From assembly GCF_001039355.2 (NCBI RefSeq), contig NW_019774325.1:465833-529832 (forward strand): a stretch of DNA of 64,000 nucleotides. Reading direction: 5' to 3'. This DNA is from Lingula anatina. Taxonomy: Eukaryota > Brachiopoda > Lingulata > Lingulida > Lingulidae. Shown here one piece after another: positions 46,837 through 59,195 of this stretch (position 1 is its first letter; every line of letters begins with the position of its first letter). The notes under the pieces are model-generated. The model saw only the letters and a list, made by a program, of their open reading frames with translations. It made no database searches and was not told where the DNA came from. The position numbers were made by a program, and so were the translations under genes.

Positions 46837-48253
46837 ATGACAGACAGTCAGACAGCGTGCGCCATGGAAAGTCGTATGTATTTTTTTTTTAATTTTTTTT
46901 AATTTGTCATCAAAATTAAATAAGTAAATAAATAAAACAAATGGATACGTATTTACAACAGAATAAATGTATAACTTTTATTATTGTATTACTTTTAATG
47001 CCATGTTTATCTTTTTTTTTTCTTGACAAAGGAATATACTGTTAAGGTATACCTGATAAGAAGAACTGATATAACTGATTAGAAGAAACTCACTTGTTAT
47101 CTATTGCTTTGCAATTAGTATTTAAATGAGTTGCTGCGACTGTGACATGCAGATAGATTCTCTGTAGATCATGTGTATAAATGCTGAATGTTTGGACCTA
47201 ATAACGGGGCTTAAGAATTGTAACTGAATATGTGACTCTGTGGTTATATTCCCACTCCCATGCATCAGTGACAAGTGAAATATTAGAAGAACCTGTATTG
47301 GGAGGAACATGGACCCCTATAATACGTGTTTACATTGACCCAACAAACGGTCACATTAAAAAAAAATTACCAAGGTGTTGTCGTGTTTCTATAGATTGTT
47401 AATACGAGCGTTCGCTCCTGCGTGCGGTGAGAATTAATGTTCGTGGGCATGTTTTTGCATGTGTAGGCCTAAAGCTGCATATATGAAGACGGGTTCGTGT
47501 GTGTCCTTATGTGCACTGGTGTGTTTGACAGAGAGAGAGAGAGAAAGAGTGAGAGAGAGAGCACTCAAAAATCTATTTCACAAAACTACAGGATTATAGA
47601 CATTGAGGCAGGTAACTGTCGTTTGCTTCTTCCACTTTGTTAATATATCTTTTCCAGAGAACCCCAGACGCTCAGGAATAACCGCATACAGAGATGTGGG
47701 CACAGATATTACCAGGACTGGAGGTAGATATGGAGAGGTGTTAGCCTATTGAATTATTTATTATGATGGATGTAGTGACTTTTTTCTGTTAACCCATATA
47801 AATTTATTTATTATCAGGTGTTTACCTATCAAAGTAAAAAAAAAAACACTAGCTATCACACTATCTGCCCTGTTGTTGTCGTCGGCAGTACAAAAATACG
47901 AACGTTTTTCACACCATTGTATTATACTTACAGGACCCACAAGACTTAATGGAAGACTGATAGCAACCATGGATGTCGGCACACAAACAGATGACTGTAA
48001 GTGTTAAATATTATTAATACCTTTTTAATTTTGTAAGAATGTGAACACTTTCCCTATCTTTCTACCTTTTATTTTTTCATTTTTACTGTCTGTTTCACTG
48101 ACTGTGTGTCTGCTTGTCTGTCTGTTTGTCTGTCTGCCTGTCTGTCTGTTTGTGGTGTTGGCTCACGGTTAAAATACACTTTATCAAATGTAATGGAGTT
48201 GAAGTATGTCAGCACTATCCCCCATTACTCACTAAGTCACGTCATTTTCAGAA
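46837..48253 (+). CDS. Unrecognised small gene, copy A (four exons, 55 aa)
   Basis: Proposed exons: 46837-46873, 47658-47723, 47934-47996 and 48252 onward, GT-AG, phase 1 throughout. The product begins MTDSQTACAMES, then NPRRSGITAYRDVGTDITRTG, and ends in TMDVGTQTDD. Two short related motifs (RDVGTDIT, MDVGTQTD) are carried on separate exons. At the last junction the leftover T meets AA, giving TAA, so this copy stops after 55 residues. No signal peptide or known domain. Evidence that it is a gene: the copy at 49764 preserves all splice sites, and the five differences in exon 3 are all synonymous. AATAAA lies at 48823. Function unknown. Confidence 0.5.
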
Positions 48254-49188
48254 AATTCTGGACATGGGGGTCAGTCTGACCAAGCAGTCCACCCAAGAAA
48301 TTGTAACAGAGAACGAACGCCCTGTGGTGACCCTCGTCCCATGTGACCCCACTGACCAGTGTGACCATAGACTGGACACTGACAACACCAGGAAGATATA
48401 GAGAGCACCTGCTGTCTTTATATTGCCATAGCAAACAACACGGTTATATAGAAACAGCTTCTAAACAGTGCAATTATAACAAAAAGTTAATGTAATTTAT
48501 TATTCTTAATTATCATCTAACGATATCTAAGGTATTTTAGATTATAGCTGCTATTAGAAAGTTATTCATGCATCATTTTTCTTTTGACGTGTACCAAACT
48601 GTTGATAAAATTTCGGTCATATTGTTGACCTAAGCAACTTTATGTTTTGCCAGTGCGGGATTCTTTCGTCAAATTTCTCTAGGAAAATGGGCTGCACATT
48701 TAGATAAATAGTATTAATACAGGGCGTCTCCTATTATTAAAAATAGCTAAATAACTTGTCTGTTATATGGGTTAGAAAGTTTTAAAAATACCAGCATAGA
48801 ACATGTAACTTCATTGCTTTTTAATAAATAAAGTTTGGTATTCTAGTACTGCTCTTGCCCTATTTGCCCAAATGCAGTCAATAACCCCAGTGCCATTTTT
48901 AAGCATTTTTGCTTTCTTTAATTTATGTTTCATTAATTTATTAATATTTCTCATTAAATTAATTTTTTTGGGGGGTGGGGTGGGGTATTAGCTTATTTGT
49001 CATGTTTTTTAGCTACTGGCATTTGTAAGAAAATAACACCTTTCTTTGGGCGTTTTTCCATTTTAATTTTTAAGCCATCTTGCTCAACACCGAACCCTTG
49101 ACCTCCATAATAGAACGCTGTATACTGTCTGCATTGAAAATGACGTATTCGTAAACACCAATACTACTGAAATGGGCATAAATGTAGA

Positions 49189-49398
49189 GGGGCGGATCCA
49201 GAAAGGGGGGGTCCGCAAATGCGAAGCCGACCCCCCCCCCCCCCCCCCCCTTCCACTTCCCAATTGTCGTGGTTTTGGTATTTTAGAAGGCGAACGGCAT
49301 CATTTGGTACGGTTTACACTATGATTCTACTGGTCAAAATTCTAATTTAAAGAGGGGACCAGAAATCGAAATCGGGGGCCCTCTAAATCTGCCACTGT
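49189..49398. repeat. GGGCGGATCC-family MITE
   Basis: Starts GGGGCGGATCCAGAAAGGGG and ends AAATCTGCCACTG (imperfect inverted repeats); contains a C-run (49230-49250). Matches 58808-59040 (GGCGAACGG, ATTTGGTACGGTTT, GGGGACCAGAAATCGAA) along its length. Non-coding. Confidence 0.7.
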
Positions 49399-49763
49399 TA
49401 AATAAAATAGGAATCCCCTTAATATGAAGGTAAAATAAATGTTATTCTAAGGAATCGCGACGGATTTACTTTTTACAACATAAAATCAACAGAACATTTC
49501 TAATATAAATTTTCAAAAAGACACCAGAGAGCAAATGAAATAAAATCAACCATACGGTAGGCTTTATCGATTTCACCTAATTGGTTTTCTCAAACATCGC
49601 ACTTTACACGCATGCGCAGTTGTTTTAGGTCTCTGTAGACGGGCTTTTATAACCTAAAATTAGCCAAGTACAGAGTGCGCAAATAGAGCAAAAAGGCTCA
49701 AGACAGGCATTGAGGTAACATTCACTCTGCCAGAAATTAATTTTGTGACAGCAGTGCAATAAC

Positions 49764-50869
49764 ATGACGGACAGTCAGACAGCGTGCGCCATGGAAAGTC
49801 GTATGTATTACTTTTAATTCCATGTTTATTTATTTATTTAATTTTTTTAACAAAGGAATATTACTTGTTTACATTGACCCAACAAACGATCACATTAAAA
49901 AAATATTACCAAGATGTTGTCGTGTGTCTGTCGATCGTTATACGAGCGTTCGCTCGTGCGTGTGGTGAGAATTAATGTTCGTGCGCGTGCTTTTGCTTGT
50001 GTAGGCCTATAGCTGCATATATGAAGACGGGTTCGTGTGTGTCCTTAAGTGCACGGGTGTGTTTGAGAGAGAGAGAGAGAGATGGAGAGAGAGAAAGCAC
50101 ACTCGAAAATCTAGTTCACAAAACTACAGGTTTATAGACATTGAGGCAGGTAACTTTGCCCCTCCCCCCCTCCCCGTGCTTTAAAAATCGCACGTACGTC
50201 CCACTTGTGAATTCATTGTGAATTCCGTGCGAGGGGAGCACACACACCATCATCAGAACTGAACAAACTGGAGTGCATTATATCAGACGGAGTTAGATAC
50301 TACACTTTGTTATTATATCTATTCCAGAGAACCCCAGACGCTCAGGAATCATCGCATACAGAGATGTGGGCACAGATATGACCAGGACTGGAGGTAGATA
50401 TGGAGAGGTGTTAGCCTATTGAATTATATTTATGATGGATGTAGTGATTTTCTTCTGTTAACCCATATAAATTTATTATTTATCCAGTGTTTAGTTATCA
50501 AGATTTAAAAAAAACACCAGCCCTCACACTATCTGCCCCGTTTTTGTTATCAACAGTCCTTCAACTTAAAAAATACGAACGTTTTTCATACAGTTGTATT
50601 ATACTTCCAGGACCCACAAGACTGAATGGAAGACTAATAGCTACAATGGATGTCGGCACACAGACAGATGACTGTAAGTGTCAAATTATGGTCCCTTTTT
50701 TAAATATAAAAATGTGCACACTTTCCCTATCTCTCCCCCTTTCTCCATTACTCACTGAGTCATGTCAGTTTCAGGGAATTCTGGACATGGGGGTCAGTCT
50801 GACCAAGCAGTCCACCCAAGACATTGTAACAGAGGCGAGACACCCTGTGGCGACCCGCGTCCCATGTGA
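49764..50869 (+). CDS. Unrecognised small gene, copy B (four exons, 86 aa)
   Basis: Exons 49764-49800, 50328-50393, 50611-50673 and 50775-50869. The first three encode the same 55 residues as copy A except T-to-I and I-to-M changes. At the last junction T meets GG, giving Trp, and the frame runs 31 residues further (starting WNSGHGGQSDQ) to TGA at 50867. An alternative frame of exon 4 (ILDMGVSLTKQSTQ to TRKI, stop near 50932) is open in both copies and is continuous with exon 3 if the last intron is retained in B. Three third-position changes between copies are silent only in the spliced frame, so I prefer it. AATAAA at 51400. Converges with SDR copy B, with 3' ends about 1 kb apart. Function unknown. 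Confidence 0.5.
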
Positions 50870-51903
50870 CCCCACTGACCAGTGTGACCAGTGTGACCAT
50901 AGACTGGACACTGACAACACCAGGAAGATATAGAGAGCACCTGCTGTCTTTATATTGCCATAGCAAACAACTCGATTATATAGAAACAGCTTCTAAACAG
51001 TGCATTGTAATTATAACAAAAAGATAGTGTAATTTATTATTCTTAATTATTAGCTAACAATATCTAAGACATTATGGATTCAAGCTGCTATTGGAAAGTG
51101 ATTCATGCATCATTTTTTTTTATTTCTTTATTATTTTTTTTTTTATTTATTTTTATTTTTATTTTTTTTTTTGACGTGTACCAAACTGTTGATAAAATTT
51201 CGGTCATATTGTTGACCTAAGCAACTTCATGTTTTGCCAGTGCGTGATTCTTTCGTCAAAACTTCTTTAGGAAAATGTGCAAGGGCTGCACATTTAGAAA
51301 AATAGTATTTCTACAGGACGTCTCCTAGTAATTAAAAATAGCTTAATAATGTCTCTAGCATAATTAACCAGCAAAGAATATGTAACTTTATTGGTTTTTA
51401 ATAAATAATTTAATAAAATCTAGTACGCTCATGCCAAATTTGCCCAAAAGTTGTCAATAACCCAAAAGCCGTTTTTAGGCATTTTTGTTTGAATTTATGT
51501 TTCATTAGTTTATTAATATTTTACATTAAATTTAATTTTTTTTGGGGGGGGGTTGGGGGGGGTGGTAGCTTATTTGTCATGTTTAGTAGCTACTAGCTAA
51601 AAGATGAAGCCCTCTTCCAAGGTTGTTCTTGACAATTGACGTTTGCTTAACATGTAATTTCAATACTAGATTCATGTTGGTTTTCCTGAGGGAAATGAGA
51701 CGTCTTTGCGAAAAAAAACGCAATTTTTCAGACCTTTGGTAGCAAAAACTATTCAGATCTCAGCAGACACGCATCACGTTAGATTTCGAAATGATACCTG
51801 TATTCTACATCTTTGCTGTAAATCTATTGTTCGTTCTGAAAGGAAGTAAAACGCTTCCAACATCAGTCTTTTGCAAAAGTTTGTAAAATTCCACCTCCCT
51901 TCT

Positions 51904-54900
51904 TTAAAATGCAGCACTTAATTGCAATCCACCGTCTACCGCCACTATGGAACCCGTCATAAACCGCGCGCTGTCTGAAGCAACGGCGACTATGATCTCA
52001 CTTATATCATCTGGCTTGCCATATCTTCCTATGGGGTGAACTGCCTGTAGCTGCCCCGTTAGCTTAGAGAAAATGAAAAAGAAGAATTTCGTTATTAAAG
52101 ATGGCGTGATGAAAATAAAGATTATTAATAATATTTTTATTAATGTGACAGGTGTTTCACAAATAGACAACAAAAATACAGTACAAAAACACCAAGGCAC
52201 AAATGGCTTATATGTCACACAGATAAATGGATTAATTAATTAGCGTTAGTCCACTGCCAGTAATACGAAACAAAAGTGAAAGGCACGCTGAACGCTTTAA
52301 CTTGTTCTTTCCAGTGAGTTACCACTAGAAAAATTTCAATATTCTTTCGATTTATATTTTTCTTAAATATCTAAATATTGTAGAGGTAATAACATCGACT
52401 TTTTGCTTTTGTTTCAGTTAATCGTAATTTTGTTTAAATCCCACATTAAGGGAAGCCTCTGCTAAGCCACTTTGAAGTAACAACAGACAGACAAAGTATT
52501 TAAGACAACAGAAATTATTAAAGATCAACTTGGCAATAAGAATTTTCCTTTTACTCTGCAAAACGTTTCAAAGGAGACTTTACAAAAAAAAAAAAGTCGC
52601 GGTGTCCTTACTGCTTTAATGGTCTCCGGGTCGACCCCTGCGTTAGGTAGGATGTCTGTGTCCACGTAGCCAGGACTGAAAAACAGAAAACTATACTATA
52701 TATTCTCTGCTACTATAATTCTCTACTTTACCATATATAATAATTATCTACTACTATATAATCTCTACTAAACTAAATATTCTCTGCGAGAGGCCAGTTG
52801 GATAAACAAAATTTATCGCTGGACAGTACGGAAATTGCATAGAATTAACAGTTGCGGATTTAGGCCGTCTTCTGGGTCTTCCGGAAAACGGTCAGATTTT
52901 CAAGTTTACATTGACGGGTATCTAATTTTTTCTGTCAGAAGACGGTCAAAATGGTGGATGGAACAACAAAGACAATTTGGAAGACTGTCAGAAAATATTT
53001 AGTCAGAAAAATATCTGTGGCTATCTAATGAACTAAATTAACCAGTGGTCCCGGTAGAGGGCAGTCAGTCACAAGACGGTCTGTTTAAATTCGTCACTGC
53101 ACTGAGCTTCAGTAATGACTACATATGATTAAACGATATATACAAAGTAGAAATGGTATGTTTATGACGTTAATAAACACACTGGGTATGATCAATAGTG
53201 AATGAAATATGTACAAATAATAAAGCCTTTACCTGATGCAGTTGACACGCACTTGTTTGGGGCCCAAATCTATGGACGGGAAAAATAAACACTATACTAC
53301 ACACTTTCAAGTACAAGTAGAGCTGTAACAGCCCTGGTCTACTAAACTGATTTAGTTACCCTCAATGGGTTAATTTAGAAAGTTAAAAATTGCGCGAAAT
53401 GCGCACAGAATTAGCCAGAAAAATATCTGTGACCACCTAATCAAACAAATCTAAATTTATATTCAATATACGCTGCCTTTCGTACGGCATTAGGATGTGT
53501 AAATATGCTACATAACATAGTAACAACAGAGTAATGGTATACACCTCTTTTCAGCAAGGAGTTTTAACACTCCTTGTTTTCAGAAAGGTGCTAAATTTGA
53601 AGAATTATTTTAGAAAAGAAGACGTCAACTCACGCAGGGCTGCAGACTTTGTGAAATGCTCCAGTGCTGCCTTGGAAGTACCGTAAGTAAACCTCATGCT
53701 TCCCTGAAACAGGAAAACGTTATCCTTATGAAAAAAAAAAAAAAGAATTAGAAAAAAAAAGAAAACTAAATTTCTCATCAACCTCTGGCTCCAATAAAAA
53801 TACCCTATTAAATATTCTATGATGCTAAGAGATGGGTTCTAATATAAATGGAGTGAATAATAGCTTAAGATGTATAGTCCGGTTGCTTAGGCCAAAAAAA
53901 TGGCCAAATCGTGACACGGCGGATAAAAGCACCAAATTTTGCATGTGGGTACCTTTTGACATACTTAATCAAAGTAGAGCCGTAGCCCACGGAAAAAATT
54001 TACCGTTTGGCCAAAAAATCCAAAATGGCCGCCAATTTGTGAAATTATGTAGAAATATATACATACCTATGTTGATTTTTATAAATTAAGTATTTTCTCA
54101 ATATTTTCCACATCCTTATTACCCATATTATGCATATGTGTCAGGTAACAAAGTAGTGTCCTTGGACTTTTTGAAAAAATCCAAGATGGCCGCCATATGG
54201 CATAGGAATACTAGATCTTGTACACAGGTTTTCAACTAACTAATGCCAACTAGGAAGATGCATTGTCCACTATCTAATTGTTTCTTTTTACACAAATTAT
54301 ATATTTGTGGTGAGTAACTAACCTTTATTCTCAGGCATTTCGAGAAAAATCCAAGATGGCCGCCATATCAAAGGAATACTAGTATACACATAGGGCTTCT
54401 TCTGCCATGGAGATTTAATATTAATTGATAAATTAGGTTTGTTTCTGAGTATTTTCCACATCTTTTTAATTCACATAATATATATATATGATGAGAATGT
54501 TATGTGTATCCTTTTTGAAAAGAAAACAAAACAAATTGGCTGCCATTAGTCATAAAAGGTGGGGTTCACTTAATATCTGTGGGAGATAGGCTTACATATA
54601 AAATGAAGCTGAATTCAGTTGTTATTCTGTTTTTTTTAGTATTATTATCCCATGATACATATCTGATAGGTAATTAATGTCCATATTTTTTCATTTTGGG
54701 AAAATCCAAGATGGCCTTCTTTTCCCCATAGGAAAACTGGTGCATTAGATTTTATAGGCCATTCTAAGGCAAATGAGGGTAATCATGATATTTTGTCAAA
54801 ATACTTAAGGGTATACACTTGTTACCCACCAGATAGATATCTCAAAGTCCAAAAAGAATGTGGGAAATACCGAGAAACAAAATTAATTTTACATTGAACC

Positions 54901-57900
54901 CAATATCTCTCTGGCTGTAGTTGAATGTACTATTCCTATTGTGAATTGCAGCAATCTTGAATTTTCTCAAATGCGCAAGATGCACACTTGCTACACACCA
55001 CGATTTATATAGAGTAAGGTTAATAAGGATGTCAACATGTTTGAACATCAAACGGCTTTATTTCATGTTGGAATCAATGCCTGAACTGTTCCATTAATTG
55101 ACACCTATTTGCATTTGAATGATATATTCCTATAACAACTGGCAGATATTTTGGGTTTTCTCCGAATAATACTCAAGGATACATATACTTTCTACACACA
55201 CAGAGTCTTTCATAAGGATAAATAGGATATGAAAAACATTTAAAAATGATCTAAAGTTAACTGCATTTAAATTGTATTCATTGTATCTCTGGCATTATTT
55301 GATTATGTGTTCGAGTATTCTAATGACAAAAGGCAGACATCTTGAATTTTTTAAAGAATACCCAAGTTACACACATGCTACAGACCAGGTATACATCATA
55401 GTAGTAATAATAAATGGAATGAAAAACATAAATTATTTTTAAAACAAACCCATGGTAATGTAATTGTATAATAAACCATATGCCTCTCTAGCAGCATTTG
55501 AAACCCACCCATTTGTATTCCTATGTCAAATTGTAGCTATCTTGGATTTTCTCAGAATATCCAAGGATGTACACTATTTACCCACCAGATATATATCACA
55601 GGACTAATAAGGATGGGCAAAACTTGATAAGCAAACACAATTTCACCCTGGTAGTAGACGAAAAGCCATGGATGTGCAGTTGTAATTCCAGTAGTATTCC
55701 TATGGCCAATGACGGCCATCTTGGATTTTCTCGAAATTATCAAATATGCACCTTTATTACCTGCTAGATATGTATCACAGTGTAATAATTATGTGTAACA
55801 CTAAAAAAAATAAACTGAATTTGATAGTGAATTAGCTGGCATTAGTTCCAACCTTTTGTAACACTAGAAGTATTCCTATGACATATGGCGGCCATCTTGG
55901 ATTTTCTCAAAATGCCCAAGAATACATGTTAGTTACTCACCACATACATATTGTGTGGGTGCAAAGGGTGTGGAAAATACCAAGAAACAAACTTGATAGT
56001 GGAAAATTAATCTTTCCAGTTGCCATTAGTTGAATCCCCCGTATACTAGAATTCCTGTGGCACATGGCAGCCATCTTGGATTTTCCGAAATGCCCAAGAA
56101 CACTTCGTAGTTACTCACCACAAACATATTATGTGGGTGACAAAAATCTGAGAAACAGACTTAATTTGATAGTGGACAACGTATCTTTCTAGCTTGTATT
56201 ATTTGTGCACTAGTATTCCTATGGCTGTTTCTATGGCATATGACAGCCATCTTGGATTTTTTCAAAAAGTCCAAGGGAACTTGTTTGCTATCTGATATAT
56301 ATGAATTAAATGGGTAATAAGGGTGTGGAAAACTCTGAGAAAATAATTTATTTGATAAAAATCAACATAGATTTGTACACATTTGTATAAAATTCCATAA
56401 ATTGGCGGCCATTTTGGATTTTTTGGCCAAACGGTAATTTTTTTCCGTGGGCTACGGCTCTAATTTGACTTAGTATGTCAAAAGGTACCCACATGCAAAA
56501 TTTAGTGCTTTTATCCGCCATGTCACGATTTTTTCCTTAAGCCACCGGACTAGTAGGCCTATCTGTAAACTTGGAAAATTAAGGTCCTAAAAGCGAGCTG
56601 AAGAACAAAAAAACATGGCAAAAACCGGGTCGTTGTTGAAGATCTGGGGTTCAGTGGTCAGCAGCACTTATTTTTACAGTTCATTAAATGTACTTTATGC
56701 ATGAATCTGAAATAACATTTAAGATAATAATGATAATAATAATAATATTATAATAATAATAACGACAGTAGAGAGAAAAAACTTACTGGCACGGCGGCGG
56801 CTGTGCTCGAAACATTCACTACATTTCCTGTAAAAGATGAAAGAAAACAATTTTAATTTTTTTCTGGTAATGTCTTGTACCTGAATTGCCAATTGAATTC
56901 AACCATCGGACGAAGTATAAATTTGCGTGGCGTGCATGATAACTTACATTATGTAATGGAGGAAGACACATCATTTAATGATAAATAACAAAATTATATC
57001 AATTCATTTTAATGAATTTATTAACATAATTAAACCTCACCGCAAGTTCAGACAGGAGCTAGACTTGCAGAAAACATGGATATACAAATCGTCCGTGGAA
57101 ACTAAATCACTCATCTTTCAATATTAGCCTACCTCAGTAAAATACACATTTTCATGCACATGCACAAACAGACATGCGAAATCACGCGCGTGCACACGCA
57201 CAAACACACAAAGCACACGAACACTTTACCTTTAGTAGCCACAAGATACGGAACAGCGAGGTGAGTAAGATACACAGCCGCACGGAAATTAATATTCATA
57301 ACACGGTCAAAGTTGGCCATGTCCAGATTTTCTATAGTATCCATCAAGAATACCCCGGCATTGTTGACCTAAGCAGAAATAACGTTCTGACACCAATGTA
57401 ACTATAACGTTGAAGAAGTTTTTTATGTGCCTGGGATCTCTTTAGAAGTCATAATTAATCCACGCCCTACTACATACATTGTTGGCAGGGTAATCTAGAC
57501 TGGCCTTTATTTTTTGACAGATATTTCAATTGTTTTAAAAAATCAAAGAAGTAGAGGCCCATGTGACACAATTGAGAAATCAAAGGAATAAATATCTCAA
57601 AGTTACTATGTTAAAATAAAATAGAAATATTATGAAGGCTGTTCATATATTAAGTTTCTATTCAAGTAGAATAAGTGAATATTTACCAAAATGTCTAACT
57701 GATTAAACTTTTCGATAGTTTTTTCTAAGATATCTGATGCAATTTCTTCCTGGGATATATCTCCTGGCACAACAAACACCTGAAATTATATATATAGATA
57801 TTTTGAATATTACAATTCACTATGTATTTTCCTCTTCCTGAACCAACCAAATTCTTCGTCTTTAAGCAGAGTACGTGTGCATGTCAGCCGCATGTGAATG

Positions 57901-58020
57901 CAAGTTGCGTCTGCATTTCTGTCTGAGTGAATGTACTTGTAAGTGTGTGTTTTTTTATAATGAGAGAGAGAGAGACCATTGCACTGCCTGAGTGTTTGTA
58001 CTTGTGCGCGGGTGTGTTTT

Positions 58021-58052
<32 letters not shown>

Positions 58053-58597
58053 CCATTTCACTGTTCAGACCAGTTTCCCTGCATTTCGTGGCGGTTTCTT
58101 CCAGTTTCTCCACGTTTCGTCCACTGAGTGCCAGACGACATCCGTGTTTAGCGAACTGCGCCGCCACCGCGGCTCCTATCCCGCCACTGGCGCCTGGAAT
58201 GTTTTAATTTGAAAATAACATCCGAAGAGCGACTGGTACAAATCATTGCAAACACTGTAAGACTGTTTCTGCGTCGAGAACGACGTCTGTCTCCCGTTAC
58301 TTTGCACAGGCAGTCTTATATATATTTATGTATATCTAACTGGTACAGGTGAAAATCACCCCATATTGTGACACTGTGCTTTCAACTATTTCCTCCATGT
58401 ACTTATCATATGTGTCCCCGGACTTCCAATCCTAAGACAACATGTACTTACCACTTCTCTAACACCGGTCGAAGGATTCATAGGATCATGGTTAAGCCCA
58501 CTACTTTTCGTTTTGAAAACCTAGGACATTAAAGCAGCTATAGAATATTCAAAATCATACCTGTGATAAGAACCACCTTGTCTCGTAGACTGGCCAT
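51904..58597 (-). CDS. Short-chain dehydrogenase/reductase, copy B
   Basis: Same nine-exon plan and same exon lengths as copy A: 58561-58597, 58054-58193, 57687-57779, 57230-57368, 56787-56827, 53634-53703, 53233-53269, 52612-52675 and 51904-52062; 259 residues, open throughout. The catalytic set is preserved: TGASGGIG, NNAG, MNINF Asn, NVSS Ser, YGTSK Tyr and Lys, PGYVDTDI. Differences from copy A are scattered (for example SPAAVVP to STAAAVP, RLTYGVSK to RFTYGTSK, and the exon 9 start FTRQLKDAHP to LTGQLQAVHP), so it is an active-looking paralogue that may differ in substrate. Intron 5 is enlarged by the foldback element at 53875-56552, and intron 7 has about 300 bp of unrelated sequence (52785-53100). 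Confidence 0.93.
53875..56552. mobile_element. 2.7-kb foldback element of opposed tandem subrepeats
   Basis: Outer inverted repeats of about 170 bp (53877-54045 and 56390-56550): TAGTCCGG to GGCCGCCAATTTG against the complementary right end CCGGACTA. Inside is a subrepeat of about 160-200 bp, marked by CCAAGATGGCCGCCAT. It occurs about five times in one orientation (54018, 54181, 54351, 54533, 54709) and about nine times reversed (54946 to 56404). No transposase frame. Architecture recalls Drosophila FB and sea urchin TU elements. The same intron of SDR copy A lacks it. Confidence 0.85.
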
Positions 58598-58749
58598 AGT
58601 TTATCTGCCGGGCAGAAGTGCGTCTGAACAGTCGAAAGTTATCGCCAAATAAACAGTGTTATCTTACAGTTTTGGTTCTAATATGTCGGGGACAAAAAAT
58701 TCATAAGCATTTTCGGTAATTTCACTTAGAATGGGTTCCCATGCCTAGA

Positions 58750-58860
58750 TCGATCCATCTGGATCGGTCGAACTCCCTGGGGAGTATCATTAAATTGCTA
58801 TCAACATGGGCGGAACCAGGATTATTTGAAGGGGGTCCGCGGATGCAAAGCCCCGCTTCC

Positions 58861-58891
<31 letters not shown>

Positions 58892-59195
58892 ACACACGGC
58901 ATTTTAGAGGGCGAACGGTGCTATTTGGTACGGTTTGAGAACCATGATTCAGCTAGACACAATTCTAATTTAAGAGGGGACCAGAAATCGAAGGGGAGGG
59001 GGGCAGGACCCCCCCTGACCCCCTCTAAATCCGCCACTGACCGGAGTAAATGTCTACCGAATTAGCTAGGGGGAAAAGATAATTACCCCCTAAGAGCTTT
59101 ACTAGGAGTGACGGAAATTTAAGCCGGTTGTGTTGAAAGCAATTTAGTGAGACTCCCCAGGGAGATAGAGCGATCCAAATATCTGTGGGAATGGT
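58750..59195. repeat. Hairpin repeat interrupted by a MITE
   Basis: Arms TCCCTGGGGAGTATCATTAA (58772) and the complement of TTAGTGAGACTCCCCAGGGA (59143) pair closely. The left arm is split after ATCAACA by the 58808-59040 element and resumes with ACCGG. Loop motif TAATTACCCCCTAAGAGCTTT matches the loop of the 27134-27316 repeat. Confidence 0.65.
58808..59040. mobile_element. GGGCGGATCC-family MITE nested in the hairpin repeat
   Basis: Starts GGGCGGAACCAGGATTATTT and ends CCCTCTAAATCCGCCACTG. Contains a C-run and CA repeat (58860-58897). Matches 49189-49398. Confidence 0.7.

Noticed and set aside
48114-48401. 95-codon frame containing the ILDMGVSLTKQ stretch, taken as a complete gene
   Set aside because: Its first third is a TCTG microsatellite translation. 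The rest is an alternative frame of exon 4, and between the two copies it accumulates replacement changes where the other frame has silent ones.
53832-54089. 85-codon plus-strand open frame at the left end of the foldback element
   Set aside because: It lies in the inverted end repeat, has no transposase or other motif, and its counterpart in the right arm is not open in the same way.
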